This document shows, one piece after another, positions 39,601-46,798 of a stretch of 64,000 nucleotides of DNA. The notes under the pieces were generated by a model that saw only the letters and a program-made list of their open reading frames with translations, searched no databases and was not told where the DNA came from. The stretch is taken from assembly GCA_947496695.1 (NCBI GenBank), contig CANMEI010000007.1, positions 124,001 to 188,000 of the forward strand. The letters are read 5' to 3'. A program made the translations under genes and the position numbers. The stretch comes from an uncultured Cellulophaga sp. (lineage in GTDB: Bacteria; Bacteroidota; Bacteroidia; Flavobacteriales; Flavobacteriaceae). Position 1 is the first letter of the stretch. Each line of letters opens with the position of its first letter.

Positions 39601-39887
39601 GAACTACCACATATACAGCTAGATCTAGTTGGAACTGGGCCTACAATGATTTTATGGTACAAAACAACAGGTACATTCGTTTAAAAACATTAACGGTAGG
39701 TTATACATTACCTAAAATTAAATTTAACAATACAGAATTTAATAAGATCAGATTATACTTTACTGGTAATGATTTATGGGAAACGTCTAGTTTGAATGAT
39801 GGTTATGACCCTGAATATGGTTCTACTACAGACAATACATACCCATATACTCGTACTTGGGCATTTGGAGTTAATATCAACTTTTAA
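36663..39887 (+). CDS. susC: SusC-like TonB-dependent outer-membrane transporter
   Basis: A 1074-aa SusC-type transporter importing oligosaccharides across the outer membrane with TonB energy. Signal peptide to about residue 35, carboxypeptidase-D-regulatory-like domain at ~41-115 (TITGTVTG...[21 protein letters not shown]), TonB-interacting/plug start [10 protein letters not shown], plug domain with SIEVLKDAS-like [27 protein letters not shown], then the 22-strand barrel ending in the aromatic terminus WAFGVNINF. Complete. Stop and susD start are 4 bp apart. Expressed from site F, divergent from GH88 copy 2. Its substrate is the oligosaccharide made by the surface enzymes of this PUL. Confidence 0.97.
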   Translation: [1074 protein letters not shown]

Positions 39888-39891
39888 AAAA

Positions 39892-41688
39892 ATGATGATG
39901 AAAAATAATACTAAATTTATACTTACACTTATTTTTACTTCTACACTTATTTTTACTTCTTGTGTTGAAGATATTTTAGACAAAGAACCTATACAAGGTT
40001 ATACTGAAGCCGTCTTTTATGACTCTCCTGTAGAGTTTGAACAAGCTGCTAATAATTTATATAATAGCTTAAACGACCCTAGAAATACAGGAAATTCAGA
40101 AATGTTAGACCACGGTAGTGATTTACATGCAAACTCTTTTTCTAATTCTTATGGGCAAGGTTCTGTAGCTATCCCTGTAGATGATAATGCTTACTGGCGT
40201 AGTTCTTATTTTGCAATAAGAGATGCTAATATTCTATTAGAAAAAGCAGAAGAGTATACTGATGATTATAATGAGATAGTTGAATATGTGGCCGCTGCTA
40301 AATTTTTTAGAGCTACTCAATACTTTGAACTACTACAACGTTATGGAGGTGTACCTATAACCAATGAGGTTTTAGATATTGATTCACCTGAAGTTTTTGC
40401 TCCTCGTAATAGTAGATATGAAGTTGTAGCTGCAATTTTATCTGATCTTTCCGATGCTATTCCTTATTTACCAACAGAAAATTCTGTTACTTCTGAAAAC
40501 AAAGGACGAATTACTACAGAAGCTGCAAAAGCTTACAAAGCATGGGTTTTATTATATGAGGCTACATGGGAAAAATATGTTGGTACTACTACTGATGGTG
40601 ATGGCCTTTCTTCAGGAGCAGGTTCTGCTGGTGCAACAGATAATTTCTCTGCTTATTTAACTGAAGCTATTACTTTAAATAGAGAAGTTATAAACTCTGG
40701 TTCTTTTGAATTGTGGAACTATAATAGTGAACCTGATATGAGAAACAGAAGTAATTACTATTTGTTTAATCTAGAAGGTCCAGAATCTAACCCACTTGGC
40801 CTAGATAAATCATCAAATAAAGAGTTTATTTTATATACAATATTTGATATTACATTAGGTACAATTAATACCAGCCAAAACTCTGTAGGTAGAGTTGCTC
40901 CAAGTAGAAAAATAATGGATTTATTTTTATCTACAGATGGTTTACCAATAGACCAATCTCCATTATTTGAAGGTTACGAAAGTCCACAAGACGAGTACCA
41001 AAATAGAGACTACAGAATGGAGAGTTATTTTAGAAATATTAATACAGATGAAATACCTGTTGATGGTGAATTTACTTTAGATGGCATTGTTGAAACTAGT
41101 GGAGGAACTCCTTATAGAAATAATAAATTTGTCTCAACAGGTTATCTTAATACGGTAGAAGACCCAACCGATGGTCACAATTGGCCAATAATTAGGTTAG
41201 CAACTGTTTACCTTAATTTAGCTGAATCATTATACGAACTTAATGGTTCAATTACAGATGGAGAATTAAATGAAACTATTAATTTAACAAAAGCTAGAGC
41301 TGGTTTACCTGCACTTACAAATGCTTTTGCTTCAAGCAATAATTTAGATATTCTAGAAGAAATTAGAAGAGAACGCGCAATAGAACTTTTTGCCGAGAAC
41401 TCTAGATATAACGATTTAAAACGTTGGGGTATTGCTGAAGATGAATTAAACCAAAGCATTCTTGGGCCTGTTGTTGAAGGTACCGATTATGAAGGTAATT
41501 CAACTCTTTACAATACATCAGCCTACCCAGATGGAGAAGAAAGTATTCAAACTGGTGATGGATTATTAAGAGCCGTAGTATTAAATAGTGCTTCAAGTAG
41601 AAACTTCCAAAGATTATATTATTTATGGCCACTACCAACTAGAGAAATAACACAAAACTCTAACCTTCTTCAAAATCCAGGTTACTAA
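39892..41688 (+). CDS. susD: SusD-like surface glycan-binding lipoprotein
   Basis: About 598 aa from the first of three consecutive ATGs (39892, 39895, 39898), four bases after the susC stop. An upstream in-frame ATG at 39796 lies within susC and would bury the lipoprotein signal, so it is not used. Lipobox FTSC leads to VEDILDKEPIQGY, the classic mature SusD start. TPR-like helices (KGRITTEAAKAYKAWVLLYEATW) and the C-terminal RRERAIELFAENSRYNDLKRWG signature are intact. SusD caps SusC and binds the glycan at the cell surface. Confidence 0.96.
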   Translation: MMMKNNTKFILTLIFTSTLIFTSCVEDILDKEPIQGYTEAVFYDSPVEFEQAANNLYNSLNDPRNTGNSEMLDHGSDLHANSFSNSYGQGSVAIPVDDNAYWRSSYFAIRDANILLEKAEEYTDDYNEIVEYVAAAKFFRATQYFELLQRYGGVPITNEVLDIDSPEVFAPRNSRYEVVAAILSDLSDAIPYLPTENSVTSENKGRITTEAAKAYKAWVLLYEATWEKYVGTTTDGDGLSSGAGSAGATDNFSAYLTEAITLNREVINSGSFELWNYNSEPDMRNRSNYYLFNLEGPESNPLGLDKSSNKEFILYTIFDITLGTINTSQNSVGRVAPSRKIMDLFLSTDGLPIDQSPLFEGYESPQDEYQNRDYRMESYFRNINTDEIPVDGEFTLDGIVETSGGTPYRNNKFVSTGYLNTVEDPTDGHNWPIIRLATVYLNLAESLYELNGSITDGELNETINLTKARAGLPALTNAFASSNNLDILEEIRRERAIELFAENSRYNDLKRWGIAEDELNQSILGPVVEGTDYEGNSTLYNTSAYPDGEESIQTGDGLLRAVVLNSASSRNFQRLYYLWPLPTREITQNSNLLQNPGY

Positions 41689-41716
41689 ACTATAAGCATA
41701 ATCTAAATTAAAAAAA

Positions 41717-43072
41717 ATGAAAAAATTTAATAAAATAAAAGGTATTGCCCTGCTAGCTTTACTATTGAGTATGCTATTAGTAGCTTGTTACCCTGAACAA
41801 TCAAAAGAATACACACCTGAGGTACAAACATATCCTGAAATTACGTTTACTGAATTCAGCCCAACTACAGGTTACCCTGGTACCCCTGTTACAATAACAG
41901 GCACCAACTTTGGAGAAACAAAACAGGCAGCTACAATTTCATTTCAGGATGTAGATGTAGATATTGACATCGAAATAGTAAGTTATACTGATACTGAAAT
42001 AGTTGTTTTAGTTCCTGAATATGCAGGCACAGGAACAATAAACCTTAAAGTGTGGACAAATGAGGCTGAAAGCAGTGCTATTTTCACTTATTTAGATGGT
42101 GTAGAAGTTGATTCATATAGTACAACGGAAGCTGTAGAAGGAGATCAAATAAGTATTTATGGTAATAATTTTGGAACTGATGCTAGTACTCTTACGGTAT
42201 ATTTTTCTGATAATATAGAAGCTACTATTGAAAGTATTACAGATACTGAATTGGTTGTAACTGTTCCTGATGAAGGGGTTACTGGTCCAATATCAGTAGT
42301 GTATGATAATGGAGAAAGAGAATCTTCTGGTCCTGATTTTATCTATTTAGATCCATCTATAGTGTATGATGATTTTCTAGAAGCAAATCCTGAATTTGGA
42401 GGTTCATTAGATAGATCAGATACTCAAGCTAGTGGTTTTTGGCCATCAACACAACCAATTAATGCAATCGGAGATAGAGAATGGGGAAATAATGGTAACA
42501 ACCAATCTGGTAGAGATTGGGGTTATGTTACAGAAGGTTCAGGTGAATTATCAATGGGTCCTGCAAGAGGATTCACTTATGATATTTCTGATGATACTAG
42601 TAGTGGTTATACAAAACCTACTTTATTAACACTTGAAGCCAATGTAAACCTAGGAACTTTTAATAATAATACACCTCCTAGACCACATAGAGGTATATTA
42701 TTAGGCTACGTATCAGAACTTGAGAATTCAGGTAATCCTCATACTAATTTTAGAGGAATTATTTTAACTCCAGATAGTAATGAAATATTTTTATGGGACG
42801 GAGCTGTGACTGACAATAACAATTTTGCGGGTATTGAAAGAGTAGACGTTTCTGATTTCATTTCAGATTATGATAGAGATGCTGATCATAATTTAAAATT
42901 GGTTGTTGATACAACAACAGGTTTATTAGTAAGTTTTGAGATAGACGGAAATCCGTTTACTTTTTCAACATCTCCAAACTTTTCTGACGCAAACACCAAA
43001 TATATGATGATTGGTGGTGGATCTAATGGAAGTACTGCAATTGCAACTTGCTATGATGTAAGACTTTATTAA
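41717..43072 (+). CDS. TIG-domain surface glycan-binding lipoprotein (SusE position)
   Basis: A 451-aa lipoprotein (lipobox LLVAC, Cys24). Two IPT/TIG immunoglobulin-like domains follow: residues ~38-135 (FSPTTGYPGTPVTITGTNFG) and ~136-220 (AVEGDQISIYGNNFGTD). The C-terminal ~230 residues form a beta-rich, aromatic-rich domain (SGFWPSTQPINAIGDREW, RPHRGILLGYVSEL) that probably binds glycan. Position directly after susCD is that of SusE/SGBP proteins, which recruit polysaccharide to the surface. It begins 28 bp after susD and is followed by an intrinsic terminator before the next gene. Confidence 0.88.
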   Translation: MKKFNKIKGIALLALLLSMLLVACYPEQSKEYTPEVQTYPEITFTEFSPTTGYPGTPVTITGTNFGETKQAATISFQDVDVDIDIEIVSYTDTEIVVLVPEYAGTGTINLKVWTNEAESSAIFTYLDGVEVDSYSTTEAVEGDQISIYGNNFGTDASTLTVYFSDNIEATIESITDTELVVTVPDEGVTGPISVVYDNGERESSGPDFIYLDPSIVYDDFLEANPEFGGSLDRSDTQASGFWPSTQPINAIGDREWGNNGNNQSGRDWGYVTEGSGELSMGPARGFTYDISDDTSSGYTKPTLLTLEANVNLGTFNNNTPPRPHRGILLGYVSELENSGNPHTNFRGIILTPDSNEIFLWDGAVTDNNNFAGIERVDVSDFISDYDRDADHNLKLVVDTTTGLLVSFEIDGNPFTFSTSPNFSDANTKYMMIGGGSNGSTAIATCYDVRLY

Positions 43073-43085
43073 AAATAAATAAGTT

Positions 43086-43119
43086 AAAGGCTGTCATTAT
43101 TTTATAAATGACAGCCTTT
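43086..43119 (+). terminator. Terminator or attenuator between SGBP and beta-helix genes
   Basis: Stem of 13 bp (AAAGGCTGTCATT with AATGACAGCCTTT) and a T-run, 13 bp after the stop at 43072. The co-directional beta-helix gene follows at 43197, so this may be partial termination that lowers its expression; no two-box operator is seen in 43120-43196. Confidence 0.75.
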
Positions 43120-43196
43120 TTAATAAAAAAATCTAACGATTTAATAAAGTATTCCAAAATTTATATAAATGAAAAATTATTTAATTATAGAAAACT

Positions 43197-44684
43197 ATGA
43201 ATAAGAATAAATTATATAGTATAAAATACATTCTTGTATTTATATTTAGTTATATAACTTTAAGTTGTAGCAGTACTTCTCCGGCTGAAAGTGATGAGGA
43301 AATAATTGTAATTGAAGATGATACAACGGCTACTGATGAAGATGAAGTAGAAGATGAAATAGAATACACTACAGTAAATACAATTGCTGAATTTATTGCA
43401 TCACTCAATCAAAATGATGTAAATATAAAATTAGCTCCAGGCACCTATTCATTTGGGCCAGATGACGTAACCTCTGGTTTAATACCCAATTATGAAATAT
43501 TCGTACTTAGAGGCAATAATACTAATTACGACTTTACAGATGTGATTTTTGAATTTGATACCGATCTTTTTAGCTCTTATGGTAATGAAGAAGTTGTAGA
43601 GTTTAGACTTTATGGAGAAAATATTACTGTGAAAAATTTAACTATAATTGATATTGGTGATTCTGCTCCAACATTCAGAGCTCGAAATATACATTTAGAT
43701 GGCGTGAATAATACAATAGACGGGTTTAATATCACAAGCAGAGGGTCGTACCCTTATGGGTATGGTGATTTGTTTGGTAAAGGTGGTGGTTCTGTTATTT
43801 CGCACACCAAACACTCTACTATTTTAATTAGAGGTGAAGGAAATACTTTTAAAAATAGTAACATAACCTCAAGAAGTTATGGTCACATAGTTTTTATACA
43901 AGGTGGTAAAGATGTTTTAATTGACAATGTATATGTTGAAGGTGATGATATGCGCACAACAGATGATGTATTAGCTGAAGAAGGTACCGGATCTGCTGCT
44001 GATAATGTTAATTTCATGACAGTATGGGGTTATAAAGTGCCTCCAGGGTATATGATAAGTATGCAAGAAGCTGGTTTTAGATCATATGAATCTGCAGAAC
44101 ATTATTCAGGTAATGGAGTAACAAGTACTACTGAAAATGTTACCATAAGAAACTGTACTGCAAAACATGTAAGGTCTGGCTTTAATTTAGTTTTTGGTAC
44201 TGGTACAATGATCATGGAAAACTGTACTTCAATTGAAAATGAAAGTGGTTTTGCTATTCAAAAAGGAGGTAGCATTATAAACTGTAAAAGTGATGCTAAG
44301 TACGGTACTGTATACCAAAATGCATATGAAAATGATAGTGGCATAACAGCTGATATTACAATAACTAATAGTGATGGAAGTTATGGTACTCACCCTATTG
44401 CTTATATAGGCGGAAGTAGTCAAAATATTACATTAAAAAGTGAAGAAACTAACGTTTCACAAGAAAGATCTATAAAACTTGGTGGAGATAAAAATGATTT
44501 AAGATTATTAGAAGATTCTAATTCATCGCAAAATAATCATGCAACTACATCATCTACATTAATAAACTATTCAGGTTTTCCTGTAGAATTAACTGATGTT
44601 TCTTCTGGTAACATTATTTATTCTTGTGGCACTGTAACAGATAATGGCACAGCTAATACCGTTTCTCAAACAAGTTGTGATTAA
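43197..44684 (+). CDS. Right-handed beta-helix lipoprotein, putative surface polysaccharide lyase or hydrolase (copy 2)
   Basis: A 495-aa lipoprotein (lipobox TLSC, Cys24) with a strongly acidic linker (residues ~30-58, rich in D/E), typical of surface-exposed Bacteroidetes lipoproteins. The rest parallels the beta-helix protein at 7671-9092 along its whole length: NDVNIKLAPGTYSFGPDDV, YPYGYGDLFGKGGGSVISH, LIRGEGNTFKNS, MRTTDDVLAEEGTGSAADNV, FMTVWGYKVPPGYM. A surface copy beside SusCD plus a soluble copy inside the degradative operon suggests outside attack on the polymer and further cleavage in the periplasm, but no family or reaction can be assigned from sequence alone. Confidence 0.75.
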   Translation: MNKNKLYSIKYILVFIFSYITLSCSSTSPAESDEEIIVIEDDTTATDEDEVEDEIEYTTVNTIAEFIASLNQNDVNIKLAPGTYSFGPDDVTSGLIPNYEIFVLRGNNTNYDFTDVIFEFDTDLFSSYGNEEVVEFRLYGENITVKNLTIIDIGDSAPTFRARNIHLDGVNNTIDGFNITSRGSYPYGYGDLFGKGGGSVISHTKHSTILIRGEGNTFKNSNITSRSYGHIVFIQGGKDVLIDNVYVEGDDMRTTDDVLAEEGTGSAADNVNFMTVWGYKVPPGYMISMQEAGFRSYESAEHYSGNGVTSTTENVTIRNCTAKHVRSGFNLVFGTGTMIMENCTSIENESGFAIQKGGSIINCKSDAKYGTVYQNAYENDSGITADITITNSDGSYGTHPIAYIGGSSQNITLKSEETNVSQERSIKLGGDKNDLRLLEDSNSSQNNHATTSSTLINYSGFPVELTDVSSGNIIYSCGTVTDNGTANTVSQTSCD

Positions 44685-44786
44685 AAGTCAGTCTATTTCT
44701 TAATAAGGCTTCTAAACAAAAAAATAAACACTAAGGTGTTATTCTAAAAATGAGTGTTTAAGTTTTTTTCTTTCAATTAGTTTAAT

Positions 44787-44814
44787 TAAAACCGCAGTAT
44801 CATCTGCGGTTTTT
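44787..44814. terminator. Bidirectional terminator between beta-helix gene and HTCS
   Basis: Hairpin AAAACCGCAG / CTGCGGTTTT with loop TATCAT, followed by T8 on the plus strand, ends just before the HTCS stop at 44816. A second, weaker inverted repeat (TAAACACT 44726-44733 with AGTGTTTA 44753-44760, followed by a T-run) precedes it. Confidence 0.85.
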
Positions 44815-44815
44815 T

Positions 44816-46729
44816 TTATTCTTGTTTAGAATCCATTTTTTGCTCCATATATTGTGTTGGAGTAACTTCAAATAGCTCCCTAAAGGTTTTACTAAAATAA
44901 GCTGTAGAATTAAAGCCCGACATGTGGGTTATTTCTTTAATTGAATAGTCTCCTTTTTGTAAAAGCTCTGATGCATATTTCAAACGTACTGTTCTAATAA
45001 AATGACTAGGGTTATTACCTGTTAAAGAATTTATTTTTCTATATAGTTGTGAACGTCCAATATTCATTTCTTTAAACAGATGTTCTTGCTTAAAATCTAC
45101 ATCACTTATATTTTCGATAGTAATATTAGTAAGTTTTTCTAAAAACACTTCATCCAATGAATTTGTTACTAGTTCACTTGAAGGTAAAATTGCTCCTAAT
45201 TTTGAGAATTTTTCACGTAACCTTTTCTTTGATTCTAATAAATTATTAATTCTTGCTTTTAGTACACTAGTTACAAATGGTTTTGAAATGTATGCATCTG
45301 CTCCATTTTCATAACCCTCTACTCTATCTTCTTCTAAAGTACGCGCAGTAAGTAATATTACTGGTATATGGCAAGTTTCTAATTCTGTTTTAATATTATT
45401 ACACATCTCAAAACCATCCATTTTAGGCATCATTACATCACTTACAACAATATCTGGATGTAATTTTTTAACTTTCTTTAAACCTTCTTCTCCATTAACG
45501 GCTTCTTTTACAATAAAAGAGCTTTTTAAATCATTAGTTAAATGAACTCTTAACTCTTTATTATCTTCTACAATTAAAAGTGTAGGCAACTCTTTATTTA
45601 CATCTTTTTTATTGTCGCTATTAGACTCTAATACTGTTTCGTCAGATATTAACATATCATACTCCACGGCTTTCATTGAATTTATTAAAAATTCATTTTT
45701 AATATTTTCAACAACCTCAGGTTGCGCTTTTATATCTAAAGGCAGTTTTACAATAAACTTACAGCCCTTTTTATATTCACTCTCTACTGCTATTGTACCA
45801 CCATGAACCTCGACTAATGCTTTGGTGAAATTTAAACCTATACCTGTTCCTGTTTTTGTAATATCTAAATTGTAAAAACGAGAAAAGATATTTTTTGCTT
45901 GTTCTTTGTTCAGTCCAACACCTGTATCTTCTACAACTATTTGTAAATAATTACTTAATTCTTCTTTCTTAAAAAAGAAGAAGTTTGATTTGTTATTATT
46001 CTCTTTTTTCTTGCTGATTGATACTGTTATTTCTCCCCCATTATTCGTAAACTTTATAGCATTAGAAATAAGGTTTGTAATAATTTTTTCTACTTTATCA
46101 AAATCAAAAAGAGAGGTTATTTTTTTGTCTGAAGTTTTAAAAACATAGCTTATCTCTTTCTTTTTAGCTAAATCTTTAAATAAAGAAAAAATATCTTCGC
46201 TAAACTTTACAACATCACCACTTTCTAACTGTAATGGTGCCATACCAACATCCATTTTTCGGTAATCTAATAATTGATTTACTAGGTGAAGTAACCTTCT
46301 TGCACTACGTTGTATAGTTATAGCTGAGCTTCTTGTAATGTCAGGGTTATTTGTAAAATTTGATAATATTTTATCTACAGGGTTTAGTATTAAGGTTAAT
46401 GGTGTTCTAAATTCATGTGATACATTTACAAAAAACTGAAGATTCATTTGATCCAATTCATGCTCTTGAGCTTCTTTTACTTTTAATGTGTAAAAATGAA
46501 CAATCGCCCATAAAAGCAAAGAACCTATAATTAAATAAATTAAATATGCCCACCACGTTTTCCACATTGGTGGTAAAATATTTATATTAATAGATGCTGT
46601 ATTTGCGTCACTCCATTCACCATCAACAGATGCTTTTACTTCAAAAGTATATTCACCAGATTCTAAGTTTGATAAATTAACCAACCTATTTGTGCCAATA
46701 TTAATAAAATCGTCATCAAGGCCATTCAT
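44816..46729 (-). CDS. HTCS C-terminal part: Y_Y_Y end, TM, histidine kinase, receiver, AraC HTH
   Basis: 637 aa from the first ATG after the premature stop. Residues 1-52 are the end of the Y_Y_Y domain; TM helix ~58-82; HisKA with phosphorylatable His105 (FFVNVSHEFRTPL); HATPase_c with N box (NLISNAIKFTNNGGE) and G boxes (VEDTGVGL, GTGIGLNFTK); receiver ~383-500 with Asp431 in VVSDVMMPKMDG; AraC-type HTH ~525-632 (SIKEITHMSGFNSTAYFSKTF). All catalytic residues are intact. If translated alone it would lack the sensor and a signal peptide. Confidence 0.8.
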   Translation of the reverse strand: MNGLDDDFINIGTNRLVNLSNLESGEYTFEVKASVDGEWSDANTASININILPPMWKTWWAYLIYLIIGSLLLWAIVHFYTLKVKEAQEHELDQMNLQFFVNVSHEFRTPLTLILNPVDKILSNFTNNPDITRSSAITIQRSARRLLHLVNQLLDYRKMDVGMAPLQLESGDVVKFSEDIFSLFKDLAKKKEISYVFKTSDKKITSLFDFDKVEKIITNLISNAIKFTNNGGEITVSISKKKENNNKSNFFFFKKEELSNYLQIVVEDTGVGLNKEQAKNIFSRFYNLDITKTGTGIGLNFTKALVEVHGGTIAVESEYKKGCKFIVKLPLDIKAQPEVVENIKNEFLINSMKAVEYDMLISDETVLESNSDNKKDVNKELPTLLIVEDNKELRVHLTNDLKSSFIVKEAVNGEEGLKKVKKLHPDIVVSDVMMPKMDGFEMCNNIKTELETCHIPVILLTARTLEEDRVEGYENGADAYISKPFVTSVLKARINNLLESKKRLREKFSKLGAILPSSELVTNSLDEVFLEKLTNITIENISDVDFKQEHLFKEMNIGRSQLYRKINSLTGNNPSHFIRTVRLKYASELLQKGDYSIKEITHMSGFNSTAYFSKTFRELFEVTPTQYMEQKMDSKQE

Positions 46730-46798
46730 TTTATATGCATACTGAACTTGCTCTGGGTTTTCAAAATATAAAGCTACAAACTCAAAAGATATATAGTT

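Noticed and set aside
39796..39891. Extended N-terminus of SusD
   Set aside because: The extra 32 codons lie inside susC and would mask the lipoprotein signal; translation from the ATGs at 39892-39900 explains both.
46730..46798. Frameshift as the cause of the split HTCS
   Set aside because: The start codon at 49000 and the codon at 46729 are in the same frame (2271 bp apart, divisible by 3) and the residues between continue the Y_Y_Y homology, so the lesion is a stop codon, not an indel.
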